Below are positions 1 to 10,687 of a stretch of DNA of 64,000 bases, in pieces; position 1 is the stretch's first letter, and every line of letters begins with the position of its first letter. This DNA is from Iris pallida (Eukaryota; Streptophyta; Magnoliopsida; Asparagales; Iridaceae). The position numbers and the translations under genes are program-made. The notes beneath the pieces were generated by a model, which saw nothing but the letters and a program-made list of their open reading frames with translations, did no database searches and was not told where the DNA came from. The stretch is taken from positions 30,680,204-30,744,203 of the forward strand of contig JANAVB010029819.1 of the NCBI GenBank assembly GCA_029216955.1, written 5' to 3'.

Positions 1-661
1 TTTATGATCATGGGAAAATAAGTAGCATATAGGGACTCAAATAAATGGGACACAAGTATCTTGTGGGTAGTAGGCTTCATGTGGGCCATGTCCATATTTG
101 GGGTCGACTAGGTTGGGTCGATGTCGGGTTCCGAAATTAAATTGGAAGTCAGGTCACAAATTATGGTAGATAATTAATTGGCCTAAATTGACCCAAAAGT
201 TGTGCGAAACAAATGAAGCACAAGATGGTGTGTCTGAGTGGGACACGAAGGTCATGGGCGAAGAGCGTCTCGAGTAGATCAGGCATGACAAGTTGGTTTC
301 GAGAAAATGACTAGCCTTGTGCTCCTAAATTAAAAGTCATGGTAACTTGCTTATGAGGATCAAGAAAAAGAGTGGGAAATCAATTAATAATTAAATGGTC
401 TAAATTGACCCGAACTTGTGCGAAGCAAAAAGAGTACAAAAGAATAGGTTCGAGTGGGACATGATATATCAACATAAAGATAATTTCGTCTACTACAAAC
501 TTCAAGAAGAAAGTTTCCAGAGACTGGCATCCCTGATGCTCTAGAAATCCAAGTCACGATAAAGAGCATTAAATCAAATAATAATTAAATTAAAATAAAT
601 TATCGATAATAATTCATTTTAGAAAATCAAAAATAAATCCCAAAAATTCAGGGGGCTTACA
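1..661 (-). repeat. LARD-A 3' LTR, terminal part only
   Basis: Matches 6720-6942 at both ends (1-192 and about 631-661), but holds about 440 extra bases between them. Part of the extra segment repeats its own neighbour: the stretch near 391-430 resembles 176-215. The difference is therefore either a duplication here or a deletion in the 5' LTR. No credible reading frame. On the plus strand it ends in TTACA at 661. Confidence 0.85.
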
Positions 662-3217
662 TCCTACCCACCTTATAAAAATTTCGTCCTCGAAATTAAA
701 ATTATCCAATAGGTCAAGATAAAACACACAACTGCTATGGCTACAATACCCAATCTGCTACCCTTGTGATCATCTATGTTGTTTCTCTCTACAGGTATTT
801 TGGTTCAGGTTCAACAAGCTTCTTCCATAAAAACTATGTCTATTTTACCCCTAAGAATCTTCATATCAATAAGAACCTTTCTATATATTCTAAAATATAG
901 GTCATCCTCGAGATACTATATATCAGCAATACTTGGCCATCAACCAAAATTCTAATCTCAATAGCAATTTGTTTGTTTCCTTATCCCGTCCAAAGTATCT
1001 TATCCTATTAATCACAAGCTCCATGAAATTATACATTCAAAACCTATTCTTGGCATTGAGCCTTCTCTCTTTTACTCGAGAACTCCTGAATATAAACCCT
1101 CAAATTCAACCTCTTAATTCATTTCCAAATTATTTATTACCTATGTACATATGTCAATGTTTTGTTCCTGCTATCTTCCGATCTTGCACGTAATGTTATC
1201 TCCTTCTATTTCATTCCATATATCGATCTATCCTCCAATCATAAGTAAATGGTTTGTAGATAACCAATAATCACTTGGTCATCAAAGTCTTATAATGTTC
1301 AACCCTCGAATCTAAGCATAAGATTCTCGTCCTAAATCCGTAGTCACAAAATATAATATTTTATTACTCCTTCTAGATACCTTAAAATCAATTTATACTA
1401 TCAAACTAATCATTCTTAATGGTTTCTAAATCCACTATAGTCAGTCACTCATATCTATCCTACAAGCTCAACCCAAATAAATCCCCAGAAAATATACTCA
1501 TCACAATCACACATTAACATATTACAGCTACACTACATAATCTGTTAACAAGGTTTGGCTATCCAATCATCAAAAATAGAAGGTAACAAGGGCCTAAGAC
1601 TGGGTCTAACAATCCATATCAATATTCAGACAAGGTAAGGGTCAAGCAAGATAGGAAAGATTGTCGAAATATTTTCAAGAATAGTACGAGGCCAACGAGA
1701 TGCATAGGACGTAGTCAAATTAAAACTCAAGAACCATATACCTCCGTAATTATGTCATATGAAGTTACTATCGTGCTAGTGTACATCTGGCTGCGATTAA
1801 CTTTCTTGTTCCATAATACAGTGGATGGCTGCAGTGCACAGCTGCCACGCCAGATAATATAGGTTCCTGAACTTAACTTGGCCAAATCCGTAAAATATTT
1901 CCAAACAACTTTTGCAAAATAAAGGAGAAGATGTTAGTCAAAATGCTTAGGGAGTGGTGCAAGTAGAATTCGAGAAACGTATTTTACCATGATGCCGTTA
2001 TCCGAAGTCATGCCTCGCCAGTATTTCTCTGGATGCAAACTCCCGATTCCGTAATACAAGGATAAATTACTTTTCGAACTTTTCTTGAATCAACCCATGA
2101 GGTACTTTTAACAATTATCGGGAAGGACAAGAAGAATTACCCAAGAGGCTAGCGAAGAAGAGTTTAGTCAAATCATATGAAAGATGGAACACAAAATAAT
2201 CCTGTCGAGAAAATCCTAGTTAGGCTGTAGATAGACAGAGTTAACCAAGACGGGGAAGAATGATGATAAAAATTTGTTCTTGCTCATCCGGTCATAACGA
2301 AGTGATCCGATTTAAGATACAGTCTGATAACCATACACGTCTTCCTGAAATTATGTTGCCAGAATTTTCGCCATGCCAGTAAGCATAGCTGCAATAAACG
2401 ATGGGGTCCATAACTTGGGTATACACCCTAAATCATGTCATCTCGAATTCTTACCACGCCAATCGGTATGGCTGCAAGAAAATCCAAATTCTATAACTAG
2501 GATAGTATACCCAACATCAGGCTCCATTTCCCTGTCGTGCTAGCTAGTATGATTGCGATAAATTCTAAACTCCATAAATAAAGTTGACATTTATCGTTCT
2601 CATCGAATATGTTTATCAGAATATCTTAACTCAATTTATAAAAACTGATTTCAGTAAAATTAAAATCGAAGTCAACAACGAACGAACATCCAGATTCAAA
2701 ATTCAACGACGTATCAAGGATAAGTAATTGGGAACTAGCAAAAACAGATTTCAACGCAGGGTTTAGGAAAAGTTCTCAGGAGAAGTTCCAAAGGTACTAT
2801 CTAGGTCAAGATTGAAAGTTCTGGAATATAAACTAAATAATCTCAACCTTGATATGAGATTGGTCAATCATATTCTCTCCTCAACCTAGATGATATATTA
2901 GTTCAACTTCTAGTTCCTTCTGGGGTCCACAACTCATCCCAAGAAAGAATAAGATTGATACGGACAAATATTTCAAAAATCAAGACGAATAGAAACAAGT
3001 GGGAAAAGATTTGAAAAGCTTTCGAATAAGATTCCTAGGGGTCATCTCTGGAATCTACCAAGAGTTCCTAATATGTGACTGAGTACCAAAATCCTAAAAT
3101 ATTCCATGACTCAACCTTAATCCTAGGGCAGGCTCGTAGTACTATAGATAAGCTCAAGTACTACCACAACTTCGCATTAACTGCAAAGACAGACCTGCAT
3201 GGGCCACCACAAAAATG
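662..3217 (-). other. LARD-A internal domain, non-coding
   Basis: About 2.56 kb without a recognisable protein. On the minus strand it begins with a block that includes GTGGTGGCCCATGCAGGTC (about 3192-3210). The same block follows the 5' LTR of LARD-B and LARD-C and is a candidate primer-binding or packaging region. It ends with the TTCGAGGACGAAATT block and a purine-rich tract (662-676). Between about 1770 and 2562 at least five copies of a degenerate motif of about 30 bases occur (CTCGCCATGCCAGT, spacer, ATGGCTGCGATAAA on the plus strand): near 1771, 2013, 2367, 2452 and 2532. Short open frames here have no family features. Confidence 0.75.
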
Positions 3218-4354
3218 TGTCACGACCCGCACCCAGATATACGGGTACGAATACGTGGGTCACGCCCAGCCTACGTCGCAGTATCGGCGGTAGAGCGCTG
3301 TCAAGTACCCTATACTAACTACAACATCTATAGATCCATAACTAGAAATGTACTCTTGTCACATCACGAAAACTAAGGAAGATAAGACAAAAAATAATAA
3401 CAATATCACTAGAACAACTAGAATCTACAATGATCATATGAGACAAGAACATAACAGAGGAAAATAATAACAAAACTAATAACTACTAGACCTAGAACTC
3501 CTGAGAGACAACTCACGGTGAAGAATACTGAGAACCACCCCAGCTAGCAACATCCTGAAGTCCAATAATGGCATAACAACTCCTAAAATTTTGTCAACAA
3601 ATCCAGTCAGGATGGAACAAGCACAAATCTTAAATAACAGTTCTAATTAGACGATATTGAAAATGTAGCAGTAAATAGAGAGAATATACAAGAAATCACT
3701 AAATGTACATGTGAGTATCATGGCAAGGTAAGCTGAAAATCTAGAGCTAGAACAAGGCAAGTAAAACTGATCATGGCATGTACAAGAATCAAGAATCACC
3801 TAGGGGTGTGAGTACTAGCTACAATACGTGGCCGGCTTGAAAACTTGCACAATAGTAATAGGCCTGGCTAACCATACGTGAGGTGTATGATCAACACTTA
3901 CAATCAATAGGTGCACAAGGGGTGCACAATAGGCTTTGACCACATATCTACACTAATAATCCCCGTCCCCCCTCCCCCGACTAGTATAGTGGATCCAACC
4001 ATGACACATCATGACGCACAATTCTCTGAGAGGGTAGCTAGCCTTCACAGGAATCGTGTCTATACAACGCACAAGGAACAAGAAAGACTTGCACAAGATA
4101 TACCAAGGAAAGAAAAGAATAACATCTTATGACGGGATCCAGGGAAATTCCAATCCGTGTGAACAATATTTCAAGAGAACAAGGATATCTACACTAAATA
4201 CAAGAAACATAGACGATATCATAAAACAAAATTATTATCAGAGAATGTACTCGCCTGCGATCTGGTGGAATATGTCAACTGAGTCCTAGAACAGTGCCTT
4301 GAGAACCTATAGGTGGAATACTGTATCAATATAAGGATTTGGAAGTAAAATCAA

Positions 4355-4702
4355 GTCATACTAAGTCAAACTAGGTCAATCTAAGTCAAGGGTTGACTTA
4401 CAGTTGACTTTTGGTCAACTGGTCAACTCTGGTAAATCCTAGGTCAACTCTAGGTCAAACTTGACTAACGTCGACTAACAGTTAACTTTGGGTCAACTGG
4501 TCAACTCTGGTCCAGTTCTAGTTAATTTAAGGCTACGGTTGACTTTCGGTTGACTTCGGTCAAAATAGTCAACTGTGGTCAACCAAGGTCAAAACTAGTC
4601 TAACCTAGGTCAATGTTGACTCTACTTCGGCGTTCAGTCAAAGCAGTCAACCATGGTCAAACAGGGTCAAGGCTAGTCTCTATAAATATCTACAGGGTCA
4701 AC
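4355..4702. promoter_or_regulatory. dense W-box-like (TTGACY) cluster in LARD-A LTR
   Basis: I count 25 TTGAC/GTCAA cores in about 350 bases. Almost all extend to the full W-box TTGACC or TTGACT (GGTCAA or AGTCAA on the plus strand), separated mostly by 5-12 bases. W-boxes are the binding sites of plant WRKY factors. The cluster could make the LTR responsive to defence or stress signals, or it may simply be an expanded short repeat. A smaller cluster lies in both LTRs of LARD-C. Confidence 0.6.
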
Positions 4703-6339
4703 ACATCAATTTCAGTGATTGTGAAATCACTGGAATCGATGGATCTCAAAATACCACAAACGGAGAAAGATTATAATAATAGGGTAAAAACCTACAGATG
4801 TTGTCGGATGGTGAAACAACCATCACCAACGTGTCCAAAATGGTCGAAATAGCTAGAATAACCTGCCAATAAGTCCAATTTGGACACAGGGGCAAAAAGG
4901 TAATTTTGAGTCAAAACGGTGTCTGTGTCGGACCCGATTTGCACCAAAAAATGTGCAAAAATACTAGTCCACTGAACCTAAAAAATTATATGTCCACGAA
5001 TCCAGAATGACGATACGAACCCAACGGTATATCCAGAATTGGATTCCGTTGACCCGATCTCAAATTTGTCCGTTGATCCGGATATTGGAATCTAATTTGC
5101 ACGAAAAAGCGTGTCAGAGCCAATGTCTTCAAAACTGAGCAAATTATATTTCAACGAGTCCAGAATGATGATACGAACTCAACGGTATGTCGAAATTGGA
5201 TTTCGATGAGCCGATCTCAAAATGACACGTTGACCCGGATATTGGTATCCGACTTGCACCGAAATACGTGCCAGAACCAATGTCCACCAAATCTAGTAAA
5301 CTTTATATGAAAATATTCTAGAACGACGCCACGAGTCTACTGGTGGTATCAGAAATTGAATCTGGAGTCCCGTGTTCAAAAATAGAATTTTACAAGTTAG
5401 AAATTACGAATTCGGATGGCCAATTTTGGCGTCGAATTCAACCAATCAAACGTGCTCACAATGAAACAAAACTGGAGGGGTAGGAAGAGGGTTATACCAG
5501 CTTCGCATAGGAACCGGTAGCAAGCTAGACGGAGCTGTGATGGAGGAGATATGAACCGACGAAGTTGGCTCCGCAAAACTGTCTAAAAATTACATAATTT
5601 AAACGGTCAACTTGGTGGCCGGTTTTGTTGTATCAAACGACGAAATTAATGGACGAAAATTGATAGGAGTGAAGAGCTATATACCAAGATTGTAACATAG
5701 CAAAGAAATTGCCGATCCAACGGTCGAATTTCCTGGAAAATCTGTACAAAGTTGCTGTCCCGGGCGCGAATTATGTGTTCCATTCCCGCGCGCGTCACGG
5801 CGGGAACCCGTGCCAAACGCAAGAATCGGCTAGGCGGCGCGTCGGAGAAGTCGACGTGCGCCACGGGGTAGCTGGCTGGGGTCGCCCGGCCATGGGTGGC
5901 TGGCCACGACGTCGTGCGGTGGCCGCCGGCGCAGCGGCGGCCACTGCTATGGCAGCTGCTGCTGCCGCTCATACTGCTGCCACTGCTCGCTGCAACTGAT
6001 GCTGCTGCATACAGATGCGGTACGCGCAGCCAGGGCGGCGACGGCGCAGCACGGCGGTGGCCCAGCGGAGCACGACAGCGGAGAGCGATGCGGTGGTGGG
6101 AATAGTGTGGTGATGGTGTAGTTGATGGTGGTGGGGTTGAATAATGGTGATGGTGATAACAATAAAAAAGAAGAAGAAAATGAAGAAGGAGAAGAAAAAT
6201 AATGATGAAGAAGAAGAGTGAAGGAAAGAAAAGAATGGGAGAGGGGGTTGCTCTCGTACAGCAGGGGGGTGCTGTGGAGTCGGGTACAGAAGAGAGAGGA
6301 GGTGATGTAAGGGGGTGGGTGAGAGAGATGAGAGAGAAA

Positions 6340-6496
6340 AAGTTATATATAATATATATATGTAGGTATATATATATAAAGAGAGAGAGAGAGATATTAT
6401 GAGAGGAAATAGAGAGAGAGAGGGGTAGTGGTCGGCTGCTAGGGGGGCTTGTGTGTGTTTATGTAGAGTGTGATGTGAGGTGAGAGAGAAAGTAAG

Positions 6497-6543
<47 letters not shown>
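6340..6543. repeat. GA and TA microsatellites in LARD-A LTR
   Basis: Alternating GA-rich runs (6380-6420) and a pure TA run of about 45 bases (about 6499-6543). Peptides read from this area (repeated Tyr-Ile) are artefacts of the TA run. Confidence 0.9.
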
Positions 6544-6548
<5 letters not shown>

Positions 6549-6944
6549 GGAGAGTGAGAATTAGATATTTGTAGAGAGATATTTAAAAATAGGGAAAAGT
6601 AGGAATTTATGTGGGATGTTTGGGTGGTCACGAGAGGACAACATGGAGCTTGGGTTCGGGTTCGGTCGAGCCGGGTCGGGTCAAAATCGGACATGGTGCA
6701 ATATATGAATTAAAATAGGTATTTATGATCATGGGAAATAAGTAGCATGTGGGGACTCAAATGGGACACAAGTATCATGTGGGTAGTAGGCTTCATGTGG
6801 GCCATGTCCATATTTGGGGTCGACTAGGTTAGGTCGATATCGGGTCCCGAAATTAAATTGGAAGTCAGGTCACAAATTACGGTAGATAATTAATTGGCCT
6901 AAATTGACCCAAAATAAATCTCGGAAATTCAGGAGGCTTACAGT

Positions 6945-7376
6945 ACGCCATTCTCTCTGGTTTATGGGAGCGAAGCAGTTCTTCCCCTAGAAATCCAGAT
7001 TCATTCTCTTCGAGTTGCCTTAGCCAGCGAGCTGACTACCGAAGAAAGCTATCGTCTGTGACTCCAGGAGCTCGAAGTGCTAGACAAAAAATGCTTGTTA
7101 GCTCAGCAGCGCATTGAACTATATCAAGCACGCATTTCTGGAGCCTTCAATAAAAAAGTGAAGGAAAGGACTTTTCACGTTAGCGATCTGGTCTTAGCAG
7201 TGAGAAGACCAATGGTCATGACGCACAAAACAAATAGAAAATTCTGGCCTAAATGGGAAGGTCCCTTCATCATAGAATCAGTGTATTCTAACAGTACGTA
7301 CCGACTAACCAAGCCTGATGGTGACTTGCTCATGATGCCTATCAACGACAAGTTCCTGAAGAAATACTATGTGTAA
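6945..7376 (+). pseudogene. integrase C-terminal fragment of Tat-A pol
   Basis: Reads in one frame from a [14 protein letters not shown] segment (integrase core, downstream of the catalytic Glu) through FNKKVKERTF to the C-terminal FWPKWEGPFIIE and KFLKKYYV, then stop at 7376. The Tat-B integrase ends with the same residues, which confirms the natural stop. There is one in-frame TGA at 7059-7061, where a single C-to-T change from CGA would explain it. The catalytic residues are missing because LARD-A inserted just upstream, so the fragment cannot act as an integrase. Confidence 0.9.
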
Positions 7377-8040
7377 CCTTTTTGTTCAGTTCAGTCATGT
7401 AAATGTATAGTGCGATGTTTATATGATTCGAAAAAACTATCTAACTATTATTCGTATTTCAAGAGTCTTGAATACGCCCTGGATAATAGGTCCTCTAAAT
7501 ATTTCCCCAGTGGAATCATTCCCGTTTTTGACTCTGTCCAAACTCGGTTTGACAAAAAAAGTAACGTCCCTATTTCCTTTGAATTATTTTTCGATAATTA
7601 TTTCCCTAGTAAAATGATTATATTTTGCCATGTCCATATAACCTCTGAGCAAAGCATTCATCAAGGATAATCACGTCCCTATTACCTCTGAATTATCCAC
7701 TCCCACCTAACGTTATATATCTTTCTACGTCCATATCACCTTTGGTCAGATATAGAACATCATCTGCTATTACGTCCATATTATATCTACTAGCAGCTTC
7801 GTTCAACTTATTATCTATATTCGAATAACTTGAATATAAAACGGATAATAGGTCCACATCAAAATTCCCCAGCAGAATACCCACCAAAAATATCCTTGCT
7901 ACGTCCACATTACCTCTAGCACCGATATTTCACAAAACCACATTCATTTCTGAAAAGATTCTTTATTTTATACTTGAACGTCTATCAAGAGACGAAAAAA
8001 GGGTACAAGAGCCATGACGGCTGAAAAAAAAATTACAAAA
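7377..8040 (+). repeat. Tat-A 3' non-coding region with dispersed ACGTCC-ATTACCTCT motif
   Basis: A motif close to ACGTCCATATTACCTCTGA recurs near 7642, 7673, 7726, 7771 and 7898, and again near 8884 and 8975 in the intron of the antisense gene. The same motif, on the opposite strand, is repeated in Tat-B at 49580-49790. Tat-lineage elements are known for variable, repeat-rich 3' untranslated regions that can seed satellites. Frames at 7410-7670 look like chance. Confidence 0.65.
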
Positions 8041-8042
8041 AT

Positions 8043-10224
8043 CTAAGGGATACACAGGCGATTGATGTTGTCCCTTAGAGCCGCGATCTTGGCCTCAGAC
8101 TTCGCGATAGCTCGATGCCGTGCCTCTTCTTGACGAGCAGCTTCATCCTCGAAGAGGATCAGACTCAGATGCTCCTCCTCCAACTTCGCCAGCTGATCTT
8201 CTAAATGGGCAGAAGTGGTGACAGTCATGGCAGCCTGAGCCTAGTAATCCTTTTGTTCATATGTCATCGCCCGTAAGTCAGCTTCTAGCTGGGCGATCTC
8301 GTTCTTGATCTGCGCAATGTGATTATACTTCTCAGTGATCTGCACAGCCAGCCATTTCTTCGAGGCAGCCCGTGCCTCACTTACAGCATTGAATTGGCCG
8401 TACTGGTTAGCCAGCTCACCAATCTCTCGAACGAGGGCATCGGTCCTCGCCTGGAATGTAGCCTTCTCCTCCGCAAGAGCCTTGAGCAGAGCCTCGTCCC
8501 CTGTACAGAATAGCAACGTCGGGCTCCGCTGTTTGGTGTCCCAGAACCTGGCCACCTGATCCTTCGGGTCATTCAGAAGTTTCTTCAGAGTATTGGCCCG
8601 CTCTTCATAGCCGGTAATGCCCTCGAAGGTTGCTACTTGGCATTCGGCAACAGCTTTCACGGGGCCGAAGGCAGTATTCCGATTCAAGACTCCAGGAAGC
8701 TTCACTTTTAGGACAGAGTAGAAAGCTTTGACGACTTCTTGGGCTATCTCGTCATCTTCGGTAGAGGTCATCGGAGAGGAGGCTTGGATAGTTTCTTCCG
8801 CTCCAGGAAGGAATACCTGACAAGAAGCTAAACTTGACAAGAAAATCCATTCCACCAAAAGCCACTCCTGATTATCATGTGTCACGTCCACATTACCTCT
8901 TCTACCGATAGTCTCCCAACTTGACACCTGTATCCAACCTGGGATAGAAGATACGGTGTCAAGACCACAAAACCTATCACAACCATATTACCTCTGTTGG
9001 GTTTTGTTTCAAATCTATTTGCTCGTATTCCCAGATGCACAAATGAGCAATAGGTCCAAACAAAAAAAAGGGAGAGGAGGGTCCCCCAGCGGGATACCCT
9101 TTACACAAATGTTGTATTAGGCCCTCTAATATAAGCACCATAGATACCACAAGCAAAAAAATGGAGTGAATGTATTCTATTTCTGGTTTCAAAATCAGTT
9201 ACATTCACAGGACTACATCTCATGAGCAAACCAAAAAGTTCTTCATCTGGGCAAGAAGTAAAGGATTACATTGATGTCCAAGAGAAGGGAAGATCTACTA
9301 CTCCTCAGCAACACATAGTTTGGTCAGTTTTACAGCACTACGCCTTCGACAAAAAGCAGTTTTGTGGCCCTCGAAAGAAGTTATATTTTACTGCTGAGAA
9401 GCAAACAAAGCTGTTGAACCTTCGAGAAGCTACATGGAGGGGGGTAAATATAGCATGCTAAAAGCATCTACAAATGGTGATCTTCTCTCCTCCATATTGC
9501 GGACGTCCTAGGCCCATTCCTCCAAGAGGTCATACCTTCAAACAACTTCTCTAGTGTTGCTTTTGCCTACTTGAAGAACCGTGAAAACAGAACTTTCACG
9601 ATGACGCCCAACTACCGTCCGACTCTTCGATGTATAAAGGTTATTCCTGCCATCTGAGGAAAACCCTTCCAAAATACGAAGAGTCCAGAGCTCTGTGATG
9701 TGTGTGTCAAGTGTTGCATCTTCACCATGCCCAAAATTGTCGATATCGGTCCTGGAGAAATTTGCTAGCCAGATCCCTACAAAATATGAAAAGGGATAGA
9801 AATAAAGTCAGACTCAAAAAATACAGGAAAAACTAAGTTCTGAAAGGCTTTTATGCGCCCAAAGGGATATACGCCCAAAATAAACACGTGGGCGCATAAC
9901 ACACGAATAGTATGTGGGCGCATAATATGCCACTATTAGAGGGCCCATAACATGGCAATACGTTGGCGCATAGCACACCACAGTGTTGGTGCATGACTTT
10001 TATGGGTGCATAATGATGCTCACAGAAGTATGTTGCCTTAGGCGCAAGCGCCCAGGCAGAATAAAAGTCTGAGCGTCGTAAATTAACGCTCGAGACATTG
10101 TTTTTTGAAGCATGTCCTCACCCAGAATCGGGTCCTGGACTGCCGAGGACGCTGCCGCGGGAGGAGAGCCACTCGGCGCAGCCCCCTTGCCCTTCGCAGA
10201 TCTCTTGGCGACCTTGGGAGACAT
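8043..10224 (-). pseudogene. antisense two-exon gene of Tat-A (coiled-coil exon 2)
   Basis: Runs opposite to pol. Exon 1 is 10224-10122: ATG followed by 34 codons of a basic, Ala/Ser/Pro-rich peptide (MSPKVAKRSAKGKG start), ending at a GTGAGG donor after one base of the next codon. Exon 2 probably starts at 8827 (TTTAG acceptor), which restores the phase, and encodes about 195 residues with a helical, coiled-coil-like second half rich in Glu, Lys, Ala and Gln. It reaches an in-frame TAG at 8241-8243 (one C-to-T change from CAG); about 65 further codons stay open to the stop at 8043. The intron is about 1.3 kb. The TATA box is at 10306-10313. Exon 1 has the same length and phase as in Tat-B, but exon 2 is unrelated to Tat-B exon 2. 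Extra antisense ORFs between pol and the 3' LTR are known in several plant Tat elements; the function here is unknown. The exon 2 acceptor is the least certain point. Confidence 0.6.
9225..9840. other. intron segment of the Tat-A antisense gene, content unresolved
   Basis: The left edge matches the Tat-B sequence around the LARD-C insertion site (GCTCATGAGATGTAGTC and a GGACATCAATGTAATC block near 9265-9282, both read on the minus strand). The rest has no match elsewhere in the window. An open plus-strand frame of 79 codons (9222-9461) shows no recognised motif and may be chance. Confidence 0.35.
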
Positions 10225-10305
10225 GGTTCTCAAAGAAAGAAGATGAAGAGTTTCTTAAAAATTCTAAGAGAAGGGAATAATGAACTATCTCTCTCCTTCA
10301 GGGCC

Positions 10306-10313
10306 TATTTATA
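10306..10313 (-). promoter_or_regulatory. TATA box of the Tat-A antisense gene
   Basis: CCTATAAATAGG on the minus strand, 82 bases before the ATG at 10224. The identical 12-mer precedes the antisense gene of Tat-B (37003-37014), so it is conserved between copies that otherwise differ widely in promoter sequence. Confidence 0.7.
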
Positions 10314-10614
10314 GGCACAGGCCATTTCCTATGCGCCCACTAGCTTTATGCGCCTATGCGCCCATTGCGAAGTATGCGCCCATAATGGCCTATGCGCCCA
10401 CGTGATGAACTAGCCCCTTGTACACTATACGACTGCCACTTGTAGACGAGGACAAAGTACGAAGGATGGACCGTTTCAAATTCTACCCTGATGAATCTGT
10501 CAGTTCAGATTTTGTGAAAGATCTCAACAGTCGTATCTCTCTGGCAGGCTGGCCAAATACTATGTGCCCAAGGAGAGAGCCGTGCTATGCGCCCATTGCA
10601 TCACGAGAAGACGA

Positions 10615-10687
10615 TCCTTGCTTCTTTCAAAGTATTTCGAACTCGTTTAAGTATCGAAAACTTTGAAGGGGGTCTTGTAGAAGCATG
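10615..10687 (+). other. polypurine tract with conserved hairpin at the Tat-A 3' LTR start
   Basis: TTCAAAGT-A-TTTCGA (10626-10640) pairs with TCGAAA-ACTTTGAA (10654-10667): 14 paired bases with one bulged base. GAAGGGGG (665-672) is the polypurine tract that primes plus-strand DNA synthesis, and the LTR begins TGTAGAAG at 10676. The first LTR bases can also pair with TTGCTTCT just upstream of the hairpin. Tat-B has the same structure with one compensatory base-pair change. Confidence 0.75.

Larger units (their letters stand above)
1..6942 (-). mobile_element. LARD-A, giant non-coding LTR retrotransposon (3' end beyond window)
   Basis: Read on the minus strand this is 5' LTR (6942 to 3218), non-coding internal domain (3217 to 662) and 3' LTR (661 to beyond base 1). 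Bases 1-192 repeat almost exactly at 6720-6913, which pairs the LTRs. The LTR starts TGTAAGCC and ends GGTCGTGACA on the minus strand. Just outside the 3' LTR is the polypurine tract and the block TTCGAGGACGAAATTTTTAT, typical of the 3' end of plant Ty3/gypsy chromoviruses. No gag or pol is visible, so this is a LARD-type element that would need proteins from a helper. It lies in the integrase region of Tat-A; the expected target copy at its right edge is GTACG (6943-6947), and the other copy lies outside the window. Confidence 0.85.
3218..6942 (-). repeat. LARD-A 5' LTR (3.7 kb)
   Basis: Bounded on the plus strand by TGTCACGACCC at 3218 and GGCTTACA at 6942, giving TG...CA ends. The first 80 bases match the equivalent ends of the LARD-B and LARD-C LTRs (gCCTACGtCGCAGTaTCGGC followed by AGCGCTG). 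The LTR holds a W-box cluster (4355-4702), a GC-rich stretch (about 5750-6080) and GA/TA microsatellites (about 6340-6543). Short open frames in the GC-rich and microsatellite stretches are low-complexity and were not called as genes. Confidence 0.85.

Noticed and set aside
5646..6402. Overlapping Ala/Arg-rich frames in the LARD-A LTR
   Set aside because: GC-rich and GA-repeat composition; several frames are open on both strands and none is shared with other LARDs.
8828..8927. First 33 codons of the minus-strand open frame that continues into the Tat-A coiled-coil exon
   Set aside because: This stretch contains the dispersed ACGTCC-ATTACCTCT motif and lies upstream of a phase-compatible splice acceptor, so it is taken as intron.
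9222..9461. 79-codon plus-strand open frame starting MSKPKSSSS
   Set aside because: No motif, lies in the antisense intron and overlaps a segment conserved as non-coding in Tat-B.
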